Positions 7,220-14,714 of a DNA stretch of 64,000 bases are shown one piece after another. Source of the stretch: Streptomyces violaceoruber (GTDB lineage: Bacteria; Actinomycetota; Actinomycetes; Streptomycetales; Streptomycetaceae); assembly GCF_033406955.1 (NCBI RefSeq), contig NZ_CP137734.1:682001-746000 (forward strand), given 5' to 3'. A program made the translations under genes and the position numbers. Position 1 is the stretch's first letter. The number at the start of each line of letters is the position of its first letter. A model generated the notes under the pieces. That model was not told the origin of the DNA. It did no database searches and worked only from the letters and a program-made list of their open reading frames with translations.

Positions 7220-9238
7220 ATGAGCGCACGACACGACATCCCCGCCACCGGGGCGAACTCCGTCGGGACTCCGCCGTCCGGCGGCACGGCCCCCGAAGCC
7301 CGCCCCGTCGAGATCACCGCCACCCTGCCCACCGGGCCGCCGCCCGCCTGGGCCGTGCTGCAACGCCACCTTTTCGACGAACTCGACTCAGCCTGGCGGC
7401 TGTTCGGCGATCGCTACACCGAACCCGACGGCCGGCTGCGCTTCTCCGGCGCCATTCCCGACCGGGACGGCGCCGACGACTTCTACGAGGCGTTCTTCAA
7501 CTGGCCCGCCCTCTATCGCCTGGGCGGCGCCGACGACCTGCTGCCCGCGGTCAAGCGCCACTGGGAAGGAGTCACCGCACAGCTCACCGAACTGGGCCTG
7601 TACCGGGACGAGTTCGAGCGCGGCTACGACTGGTTCCACCAGGGCGAGGCCCTGCTGATGTTCTACGGCATCTGCGCCGCCGACCCCGCCGACCAGCGCT
7701 TCCGCGACCGGGCCCGGCGCTTCGCCGAGCAGTACCTCCCGGGCAGCGCGACCGGTAACTACGACCCCGCCACCAGGACCCTGCGCTCCCCGCACAACGG
7801 CTCGGACGGCCCCCGGACCGGCCTCGGCCCGCAGTGGGACGACCGGTTCGGGCACGAGCAGCGGGGCATGCGCCCCTATGGTCTGCCCCTGCGCGACGTC
7901 CCCGGCATCACCTCCTGGGACGACCTGGCCGACGAGGACAACGCCGTGCGGATGGGCCACGCGATGCGCGATCGGCTCGGCCGCGGCGACACCGCCGTCG
8001 ACCTGGCCGCCACCGCTCTCGTCGTCAACGCCTGGCTGTACGACCACGACCCGCGCCTGGCGGACTGGGTCCTGGAATACGTCGACGCCTGGCGCGAGCG
8101 CGCGGCCGCCGTCGGCGCCATGCCCGACAACGTCGGACCCTCCGGCGAGGTCGGCGAGGACCACGGGGGCCGCTGGTACGGCGGCCACTACGGCTGGACC
8201 TGGCCGCACGGCGTGCACTCGATCGGGGCGGCGACGCTGGTCGGAGCCATCAGTGCCGGCATGCTCGGCCGCGCCGACGCCCGGCTGGACCTCGCCCGGC
8301 GGCCCCTGGACCAGGTCTGGGAGCAGCGCCGCACCGCCATGCCGTACGACACCGGCGCGACCCGCCGCCCCGGCTGGGCCCACGCCCTCGGCCTGGGTGC
8401 GGGACGCACCGTCAACGCGCTGCCCACCCGTGTCGGCCCCGAGGGATGGTTCGACCACCAACCCGCCCAGGTCGCCTACTGGACCTGGCTGTGGTGGTTC
8501 GGCATGCGCGACGAGGACCGCGCCCGTCTGGACCGGGTCCGCGAACACTCCGGCTACGACTGGCGGGAGGTGCACGCCTTCCGCGACAAGGAGGAGGCCG
8601 GGCACGAGGCGCCGTGGCTCGCCTATCTCGACGGCGACAACCCCGGCTACCCCGAGCGTGCCCTGCGCATGGCCCTCGCCCAGGTCGCCCACCGCACCGC
8701 CCTGATGACGGCCGAGGACGCCGACGCCGACAGCGCCGACCTGCACAAGTGGCAGCGGGTGAACCCGGTGGTCACCGAGGTCCTCACCCAGCTGACGACC
8801 GGAGCACCGCAGACTCTCTACAACGGCGGTCTGCCGCTCGCCCGGGTGCGCTACGACGACCTGGACGCCGCCCGCCCCGGGCTCCCCCGGGACGTCGCCG
8901 CCCTCGTCGAACACCTCGACTCCACCGGCACCACCGTGCAGTTGGTCAACCTCAGTACGGTGCACACACGCCGACTGCGGCTGCTCGCGGGCGGCTTCGG
9001 CGAGCACCTGATCACCGAGGCCCACTGGACCGGCGGCGGCGAGCACTATCCCGGCGACTCCCACGACTACCACCTGCCGGCCGGCCCCGAGACCGAGCAC
9101 TCGGTACCGGTCGACGACAACGGCCTGCACCTCGTCTTGCCCCCGGGGCGCCGCATCCGGCTACGGCTGGACATGCGGCTCAACGCCCGCCCCTTCGCCC
9201 ACCACATATCCCCCACGACCTTCCGGAGAGCCCGATGA
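7220..9238 (+). CDS. Unrecognised 672-residue protein of the sugar operon, possible (alpha/alpha)-toroid enzyme
   Basis: I do not recognise this family. There is no signal peptide, so it is probably cytoplasmic. Residues ~50-500 are rich in aromatic/His/Asp clusters (YDWFHQGEALLMFYG, GRWYGGHYGWTWPHG, WFDHQPAQVAYWTWLWWFG) spaced like the inner-helix ends of (alpha/alpha)6/7 toroids in intracellular glycoside hydrolases and uronate-processing enzymes. Residues ~540-660 look like a beta-rich C-terminal domain (VQLVNLSTVHTRRLRLL). It sits between the permeases and the RraA-like gene, with ATGA-type overlap at its 3' end, so it is co-translated with the pathway. Roles as an intracellular glycosidase/lyase or an unorthodox dehydratase are guesses. 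Confidence 0.55.
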   Translation: MSARHDIPATGANSVGTPPSGGTAPEARPVEITATLPTGPPPAWAVLQRHLFDELDSAWRLFGDRYTEPDGRLRFSGAIPDRDGADDFYEAFFNWPALYRLGGADDLLPAVKRHWEGVTAQLTELGLYRDEFERGYDWFHQGEALLMFYGICAADPADQRFRDRARRFAEQYLPGSATGNYDPATRTLRSPHNGSDGPRTGLGPQWDDRFGHEQRGMRPYGLPLRDVPGITSWDDLADEDNAVRMGHAMRDRLGRGDTAVDLAATALVVNAWLYDHDPRLADWVLEYVDAWRERAAAVGAMPDNVGPSGEVGEDHGGRWYGGHYGWTWPHGVHSIGAATLVGAISAGMLGRADARLDLARRPLDQVWEQRRTAMPYDTGATRRPGWAHALGLGAGRTVNALPTRVGPEGWFDHQPAQVAYWTWLWWFGMRDEDRARLDRVREHSGYDWREVHAFRDKEEAGHEAPWLAYLDGDNPGYPERALRMALAQVAHRTALMTAEDADADSADLHKWQRVNPVVTEVLTQLTTGAPQTLYNGGLPLARVRYDDLDAARPGLPRDVAALVEHLDSTGTTVQLVNLSTVHTRRLRLLAGGFGEHLITEAHWTGGGEHYPGDSHDYHLPAGPETEHSVPVDDNGLHLVLPPGRRIRLRLDMRLNARPFAHHISPTTFRRAR

Positions 9239-10053
9239 CCATGTCACTCCCCCGTCCCGCGGGCCACGAGGCCGACGGCGCCGCCGCGGCCGACGCCAAG
9301 CCCGTGTGGGACCTGCCCGTGCACGGTGAGCCCTGGGAGCGCCCCGACGGCGAGCTGGTGCGGAGCCTGAACCGGGTCAGCTCCGCCACCGCCTGTGCCA
9401 AGCTCCACGAACTCGGCATCCGCCGCAGCTATCTGTCCGGTCCCACCGCCCTGGACCTCGGCAACAAGGTGACGGGCCCGGCCCGCACCCTCCAGTTCAT
9501 GCCGCAGCGCGAGGACGTCGCCAGCGGCCTGGCCCAGGAGTACGTCGAGCGCAGCACGGCCCTGTGGGCGGTCCTCGAGGAGGTCCAGCCCGGCGACGTC
9601 CTCGTCGTCCAGGCCTACGGCAGCGCCTTCACCGGCTGCCTCGGCGACATGCTGGTGCGTTACTTCAAGCGCAAGGGCGGCGCCGGCATCGTCGTCGACG
9701 GGCGTATCCGGGACGCGCCCCGCGTCCGCGAACTCGGCGTCCCTATCTGGTGCACCGGCACCACCCCGCACTACGCCTCCCAGTCCGAGCTGTTCCCCTG
9801 GGCCTACGACGTGCCGGTGGCGGCGGGCGGTGTCCTCACCCTGCCCGGCGACCTCGTCGTCGCGGACGACGACGGCGCGGTGGTGGTCCCGGTGTCCAAG
9901 GCGCAGGAGATCGTCGACAGCGCCTTTGACCACGAGCAGTGGGAGGAGTTCAGCCGGATGCGCATCGACCAGGGCGCACGGCTGTCGGACTACTACCCCC
10001 TGAGCCCCGACAGCAGGGAGGAGTACGAGCAGTGGCGCGCCTCGAAGCGGTGA
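9235..10053 (+). CDS. RraA / HMG-aldolase-like protein
   Basis: A 272-residue protein of the RraA/dimethylmenaquinone methyltransferase-like superfamily. Residues ~45-245 hold the signature: a G-D-V-L-V-V segment, a glycine-rich loop with GCLGDML, then GIVVDGRIRDA, in which the Arg-Asp pair forms the Mg2+/pyruvate site of 4-hydroxy-4-methyl-2-oxoglutarate aldolases. The ~45-residue N-terminal extension is longer than in E. coli RraA. In this operon a role in cleaving or decarboxylating a 2-oxo acid formed from the sugar is more likely than RNase E regulation. Its ATG overlaps the previous stop (ATGA). The downstream aldo/keto reductase begins inside this gene. Confidence 0.75.
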   Translation: MTMSLPRPAGHEADGAAAADAKPVWDLPVHGEPWERPDGELVRSLNRVSSATACAKLHELGIRRSYLSGPTALDLGNKVTGPARTLQFMPQREDVASGLAQEYVERSTALWAVLEEVQPGDVLVVQAYGSAFTGCLGDMLVRYFKRKGGAGIVVDGRIRDAPRVRELGVPIWCTGTTPHYASQSELFPWAYDVPVAAGGVLTLPGDLVVADDDGAVVVPVSKAQEIVDSAFDHEQWEEFSRMRIDQGARLSDYYPLSPDSREEYEQWRASKR

Positions 10054-10973
10054 CCCCGGCCGACGGCCGACGGCTCGCCCTGCCCCGCTTCGGCCTCGGG
10101 TGCGCGCCGATCGGCGATCTCTACCACGAGGTGGATCCGGACGTCGCCGCGGCCACCGTGCACGCCGCCGTCGACGGCGGGGCCACGCTGATCGACACGG
10201 CTCCGCTGTACGGCGACGGCCTGTCCGAGCGACGCGTCGGCAGGGCGCTGGCCACCGTGGACCGCGCCCGGTTCCAGCTGTCCACCAAGGTCGGCTGGCA
10301 GATCGCCGAAGGCGCCGAGCCCCGGCACGCGTTCGGCCGCGACGACGTCCTGCGCAGCCTCGAAGGCAGCATGGAACGTCTCGGTGTCGACCGGTTCGAC
10401 GTCGTGCACGTGCACGATCCCGAGGACCATCTCGACGAGGCGGTACGGCATGCCGTGCCCGCGCTGCTGCGCCTGCGGGACGAGGGAGTCGTCGGCGCCG
10501 TCGGCGCCGGGATGAACCACAGCGCGCCGCTGGCGGAGCTGGTGCGGCGCACCGACCTGGACGTGGTGCTGATCGCCGGCCGCTACACCCTGCTGGAGCA
10601 GCCCGCGCTGGCCGGCCTGCTGCCCCTGTGCGCCGAACGGGGCGTCGGGGTGATCGCCGCAGGCGTGTTCAACTCCGGGCTGCTGGCGGACCCCCGGCCC
10701 GGCGCGCCGTACCACTACCACCCGGTACCGGACGACGTGCTGCGGCGGGCGCTGGCGCTCGACGACGTCTGCGCACGGTACGGGGTGCCGCTGCGGGCCG
10801 CGGCCCAGCAGTTCCCGTTCGGACACCCGGCCGTGGTGTCCGTCGTCGTGGGCGCCGCGTCGCCGCAGGAGGTGACGGGCAATCTCGAGCTGGCCGGTCA
10901 GCCGATCCCGGCCGCAATGTGGGCGGAGCTGCGCGAGGCGCACCTGCTCGACCCGGCCGTCCCGGTGCCGTGA
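10032..10973 (+). CDS. Aldo/keto reductase, probable aldose (L-fucose-type) 1-dehydrogenase
   Basis: A 313-residue (beta/alpha)8 NAD(P)-dependent oxidoreductase. The catalytic tetrad is visible as the Asp of LIDTAPLYGDG, its Tyr, the Lys of LSTKVGW and the His of VVHVHDPE. The sequence resembles D-threo-aldose/L-fucose dehydrogenases of COG0667, which oxidise the free sugar to the 1,5-lactone. I chose the GTG at 10032 because AGGGAGGAG at 10015-10023 is a strong ribosome-binding site eight bases away; it lies inside the rraA-like gene. A second GTG at 10050 overlaps that gene's stop but is poorly spaced. The nearby lactonase-like amidohydrolase supports this role. Confidence 0.8.
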   Translation: MARLEAVTPADGRRLALPRFGLGCAPIGDLYHEVDPDVAAATVHAAVDGGATLIDTAPLYGDGLSERRVGRALATVDRARFQLSTKVGWQIAEGAEPRHAFGRDDVLRSLEGSMERLGVDRFDVVHVHDPEDHLDEAVRHAVPALLRLRDEGVVGAVGAGMNHSAPLAELVRRTDLDVVLIAGRYTLLEQPALAGLLPLCAERGVGVIAAGVFNSGLLADPRPGAPYHYHPVPDDVLRRALALDDVCARYGVPLRAAAQQFPFGHPAVVSVVVGAASPQEVTGNLELAGQPIPAAMWAELREAHLLDPAVPVP

Positions 10974-11000
10974 CAGCGGGCGCCGGGCCACAGGTGGACA

Positions 11001-11040
11001 CAGGGCCAGGGCCAGGGCCAGGGCCAGGGCCAGGGCCAGG
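11001..11040. repeat. GGGCCA hexanucleotide tandem repeat
   Basis: Six perfect copies of GGGCCA plus flanking part-units fill 11001-11040, between the aldo/keto reductase stop and the SDR start. The array is non-coding here. Copy number could vary by slippage and alter spacing or RNA structure ahead of the SDR gene. Confidence 0.9.
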
Positions 11041-11071
11041 ACCGACCGAAGACCATGGGGAGAGAGCACAT

Positions 11072-11854
11072 ATGACAACGACCGGTTCCGCACTGTCCGG
11101 CGCGCTGCCCTTCGCCGGTCTCACCGCGCTGGTCACCGGCGGCGCCTCCGGGATCGGCCTGGCCACCGCCCGGCTGCTCACCGCCCAGGGCGCCCGCGTG
11201 GCCGTCCTGGACCTGTCCGAACCGCAGCCCGCCGGCTTCGCGGCGGCCCTGCGCGCGGACATACGCGACGACGCCTCGGTGGTGGCCGCCGTCGACGCGG
11301 CGGTCTCCCGGCTCGGCGGACTCGACATCGTGGTCAACAACGCGGGGATCGGGGCGCAGGGCGGCGTCGAGGACAACTCCGACGAGGAGTGGCACCGCGT
11401 CCTGGACACCAACGTCGTCGGCATGGTCCGGGTCACCCGGGCCGCGCTGCCCGCCCTGCGGGCCTCCCGGCACGCGGCGGTCGTCAACGTCGGTTCCATC
11501 GCCGCCACCGCCGGGCTGCCCCAGCGGGTGCTGTACTCGGCCGGCAAGGGCGCCGTGGTGGCGATGACCCGGGCCATGGCCGCCGACCTGCTGCCGGAGG
11601 GCATCCGGGTCAACGCGGTCAACCCCGGGACCGCGGACACGCCCTGGATCGGCCGGCTGCTGGACCGGGCCGCCGATCCCGCCGCCGAGTACACCGCCCT
11701 GGCGGCCCGGCAGCCGCACGGCCGCCTGGTCGCCGCCGACGAGGTCGCCGCCGCGATCGCCTACCTCGCCTCGCCGGCCGCCGGGTCCACCACGGGCACG
11801 TGCCTGGCCGTGGACGGCGGCATGGACGGCCTGCGGCTGCGCAAGGAGGGGTGA
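11072..11854 (+). CDS. SDR oxidoreductase, candidate 2-keto-3-deoxyaldonate dehydrogenase
   Basis: A 260-residue classical short-chain dehydrogenase. The NAD(P) motif TGGASGIG is at ~26-33, NNAG near 90, the catalytic Ser in NVGSIA, and Tyr/Lys in YSAGK. The C-terminal dinucleotide-fold end GTCLAVDGGMDG is typical. By context (sugar 1-dehydrogenase, lactonase) it most resembles the 2-keto-3-deoxy-L-fuconate dehydrogenase step, but the sequence alone cannot fix the substrate. It starts 98 bases after the previous gene, across the GGGCCA array; GGGGAGAGAG upstream serves as ribosome-binding site. The next gene follows nine bases downstream. Confidence 0.8.
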   Translation: MTTTGSALSGALPFAGLTALVTGGASGIGLATARLLTAQGARVAVLDLSEPQPAGFAAALRADIRDDASVVAAVDAAVSRLGGLDIVVNNAGIGAQGGVEDNSDEEWHRVLDTNVVGMVRVTRAALPALRASRHAAVVNVGSIAATAGLPQRVLYSAGKGAVVAMTRAMAADLLPEGIRVNAVNPGTADTPWIGRLLDRAADPAAEYTALAARQPHGRLVAADEVAAAIAYLASPAAGSTTGTCLAVDGGMDGLRLRKEG

Positions 11855-11863
11855 GCCGGCTCC

Positions 11864-12697
11864 GTGCGCGTCGACGCCCATCATCATGTGTGGGACCTGG
11901 CCGTCCGCGACCTGCCGTGGACCCGCGGCAGTCCGGTCCTGCACCGCACCTACACGGCCGACGACCTGCGCCCGGCCCTGCTGCGGAACGCGATCGACGC
12001 CACCGTCGTGGTGCAGACGTGTGCCGTGGCCCAGGAGACGGCGGAACTGCTGGCCCTGGCCGCCGACGACCCGCACACGAGGGCGGTCGTCGGCTGGGCC
12101 GACCTCACCGGCCCGGCCCTCGCCGACCGCCTCGCCGCGCTGCGCGAGGGCCCCGGCGGCCGGGCCCTGGTGGGCCTGCGGCACCCGGTGACGGACGAGG
12201 CGGACCCGGACTGGCTCGACCGGTCCGAGGTCCGCCGCGGGCTGCGGGCGGCCGCCGACGCGGGCCTCGTCCACGACCTGCTCGTCCGCCCGGACCAACT
12301 GCATGCCGCGGTACGCGCGGTACGGGAACTGCCCGAGGTCCGCTTCGTCCTGGACCACGCGGGCAACCCGGTGACCGACCCGGACGCGTTCGCCGTCTGG
12401 GCGGGGCACATGGCAGCTCTGTCGGTCTGCCCCAACGTCGCCGTCAAGCTGTCCGGTCTGGTGACCCGCACCACCGGGGATCCGGTCCGCGCACTGCGTC
12501 CGTTCACCGACGTGCTGCTGTCCGCCCTGGGTCCGCGGCGTCTCATGTACGGCTCGGACTGGCCGGTGTGCCTGCTGGCGGCCGGGTACGACGAGGTGCT
12601 CGCGCTCGCCGAGACCCTCACCGCGGGTCTCGGGACGGAGGAACGCGAGGCGGTCTTCGGCACCACGGCCGCCCGCTGGTACGGCATCGGCGCCTGA
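11864..12697 (+). CDS. COG3618-type amidohydrolase, probable aldonolactonase
   Basis: A 277-residue TIM-barrel amidohydrolase. The first strand carries the H-x-H metal pair (VDAHHHVWD, residues 3-11), then FVLDHAGNP (metal/substrate His) and the C-terminal catalytic Asp in MYGSDWPVC. This pattern is characteristic of COG3618, which includes L-fucono-, L-rhamnono- and 4-sulfo-lactonases. It would hydrolyse the lactone made by the aldo/keto reductase. The start is the GTG at 11864, 12 bases after AAGGAGGGG. It is the last gene of the operon and converges on the FUSC-like gene only 13 bases away. Confidence 0.8.
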   Translation: MRVDAHHHVWDLAVRDLPWTRGSPVLHRTYTADDLRPALLRNAIDATVVVQTCAVAQETAELLALAADDPHTRAVVGWADLTGPALADRLAALREGPGGRALVGLRHPVTDEADPDWLDRSEVRRGLRAAADAGLVHDLLVRPDQLHAAVRAVRELPEVRFVLDHAGNPVTDPDAFAVWAGHMAALSVCPNVAVKLSGLVTRTTGDPVRALRPFTDVLLSALGPRRLMYGSDWPVCLLAAGYDEVLALAETLTAGLGTEEREAVFGTTAARWYGIGA

Positions 12698-12710
12698 CCG
12701 CCGGCGTCGG

Positions 12711-14648
12711 TCAACGAGGTCCGGCGAGTGATCTGGCTGCCGCGACCTCGTGGCGCACCGGGTCCAGAACACTGTTCGCGGGACTGGTCGGGTGGCGGGG
12801 CAGCGTCGTCGTGCCCTCGGGTTCCCGAAGATGCTCCGCCAGCTCACGCAACTGCCGGGACACCTGCCGGGTCTCGGCCGCGGACGGGGACGGCGCACCG
12901 TGATGAACGCTGACGCGGGCTGCGGTGGTCGCGTCCACGATGCGCTCGACGGCGATGACCAGTGGCCACCAGGCCGCCGCCCGACGGCCCGTGGGCGGTG
13001 GCTCGGTCAGGGCCCGCTGGAACTCGGTGCGAACGGTGGAGAGATCCCGGTAGAGGCGGCGGCGCATACGGGTGCGGTCGGACGGGTCGACACCTGCACC
13101 GAAGGCGGCGTCCACGTAGGCAGCCGTGTCCGTGACGGCTTGGGCCAGTCGGTGGCCGACTCGGGTGCCCCAGCTCTCGGGCCACAGGAGGTACCCCGCG
13201 ACGACCACGATCGCGCAGCCCAGCAGCGAGTCGAGCAGGCGGGGCAGCAGGAGATCCGTGCCGTCCCGGTTGAGGACGTCCGACAGGAGGAGGATCACCG
13301 GGGTGATCGCCGCGGTCTGGTAGCCGTACCCGCGTGGCGACAGAGCCGGAATCAACACCGCCAGGCCCGCCAGGACGGGCACGTCCCACCAGCCGTGCGG
13401 CACACCCGCCAGCACCGCCGCCGCCAGCAGGAGTCCGGCGACGGTGCCCGTGGCCCGCAGCACCGCCCGGGAGAACACCGACCCGTAGTCGGGCTTGAGG
13501 ACGAAGGTCACGGTGAGAGCGATCCAGTAGGAGCGCGGCACCGGGACCAGCGACACGAATCCCTGCGCGAGGGCGATGCACAGGGCGAGGCGGAGCCCGT
13601 ACCGCCAGGAGCCGGCGGACAGGGACGCTTCGCGCACCGCGCGTGCCGTGCGTACCCTCAGCCGGGTCGGTCCGCTGGTGCGGTAGTCCAGGCCCCACGG
13701 GTCGACGTCGGGGTCGGCCACCACCTCGGCAGCGTGCTGCAGCGCGTGTTCGACGGCGCGTCCGGCGTCGGTGGTGGGGGCGGGCAGGGCCGGTCGCCTG
13801 GGCTCCGTGCGGCCCGCCTCGATGTCGTCGGCCAGGAGCCGTACCGCGTCGGGCACCTCCGGTGGCAGGGCCCGGGAGGCGAGGAGGAGGGTGGGCGCCG
13901 CCTCGGCCACGGGGTTGATGGCGTTCAACTGGGTCACCAGGCGGGTCAGTTCCCGACTGCGGGCGTGATGGCGGGCTCGACGGGCGAGGAGAAGGTCGTA
14001 GGCGTGGTTGAGTGCGTGGGTGACCTCGGTGCGCGCGGCGCCGTACCGGTCGGGGTCGGTGCCATGGGCGAGCAACTCGGCGACGGAGCGGTAGGCCGCC
14101 GCGACCGACGCGCGCTCCGCGAGGCCGGCTCGCAGGGGCCAGGCCAGCAGCGCCAGTACGAGCACCCCGAGCCCGCCGAGACTCAACAGGACCGGTGCGG
14201 TCCACCAGTCGCCGGGGAGCGGAAGTCCCGCACCGATCACCGCGTTGAGGAGCAGCAGCAGTCCGGAGGACGAGGCGACCGTACCGATCGTGGAGATCAT
14301 TCCGGACATCAGGGCGACGGCCGTGAGGGTGGCGACCGTGACCCAGCCACTGTCGTAGACGAGTGAGCCCACCACGACGCCGGCCGCTCCGGCCACCTGG
14401 GGAACGGCGATGTTGAGCACGCGCAGTCGGTAGGCGTCGGCGGTGTCCCCGATCACACCGTTGAGAGCACCCAGTGCCGCCACCGCACCGTAGGCGGGGT
14501 GCCCTGCGGCGATCCCGACCGCCAGCGGCAGGGACAGGGCCACGGACGCGCGGGCCATGGCCGCGCGGTTCATGGGTGCGGGGTGGGCTTCAAGATTCCG
14601 GACGAGCCAGTCGGGAGGAGCCGGACGCCCGGAACGTGCTCGTTCCAT
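12711..14648 (-). CDS. FUSC-family (aromatic acid exporter-like) membrane protein
   Basis: A 645-residue protein with two blocks of ~5-6 transmembrane helices (about residues 35-170 and 345-480), each followed by a long helical cytoplasmic region. This duplicated layout is that of FUSC/YccS/ArAE exporters for aromatic acids and other amphiphiles. The second block contains the motif PDYGSVFSRAVLRATGT, a recognisable FUSC signature. The start at 14648 (MERARSGR) was chosen over a frame extension without initiation signal. It lies 66 bases downstream of the phosphatase gene on the same strand and could be co-transcribed with it. Confidence 0.8.
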   Translation of the reverse strand: MERARSGRPAPPDWLVRNLEAHPAPMNRAAMARASVALSLPLAVGIAAGHPAYGAVAALGALNGVIGDTADAYRLRVLNIAVPQVAGAAGVVVGSLVYDSGWVTVATLTAVALMSGMISTIGTVASSSGLLLLLNAVIGAGLPLPGDWWTAPVLLSLGGLGVLVLALLAWPLRAGLAERASVAAAYRSVAELLAHGTDPDRYGAARTEVTHALNHAYDLLLARRARHHARSRELTRLVTQLNAINPVAEAAPTLLLASRALPPEVPDAVRLLADDIEAGRTEPRRPALPAPTTDAGRAVEHALQHAAEVVADPDVDPWGLDYRTSGPTRLRVRTARAVREASLSAGSWRYGLRLALCIALAQGFVSLVPVPRSYWIALTVTFVLKPDYGSVFSRAVLRATGTVAGLLLAAAVLAGVPHGWWDVPVLAGLAVLIPALSPRGYGYQTAAITPVILLLSDVLNRDGTDLLLPRLLDSLLGCAIVVVAGYLLWPESWGTRVGHRLAQAVTDTAAYVDAAFGAGVDPSDRTRMRRRLYRDLSTVRTEFQRALTEPPPTGRRAAAWWPLVIAVERIVDATTAARVSVHHGAPSPSAAETRQVSRQLRELAEHLREPEGTTTLPRHPTSPANSVLDPVRHEVAAARSLAGPR

Positions 14649-14714
14649 GCGGCTATTGTCCGGCAGGTTCGAGCCGGCCCGGCACACCCGGCTCCGGCAA
14701 GTCAGGGTGTTCCG

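Noticed and set aside
9235..10053. RraA as regulator of RNase E
   Set aside because: Operon context (sugar transport and oxidation) and retention of aldolase-type Gly-Asp...Arg-Asp residues favour a metabolic enzyme.
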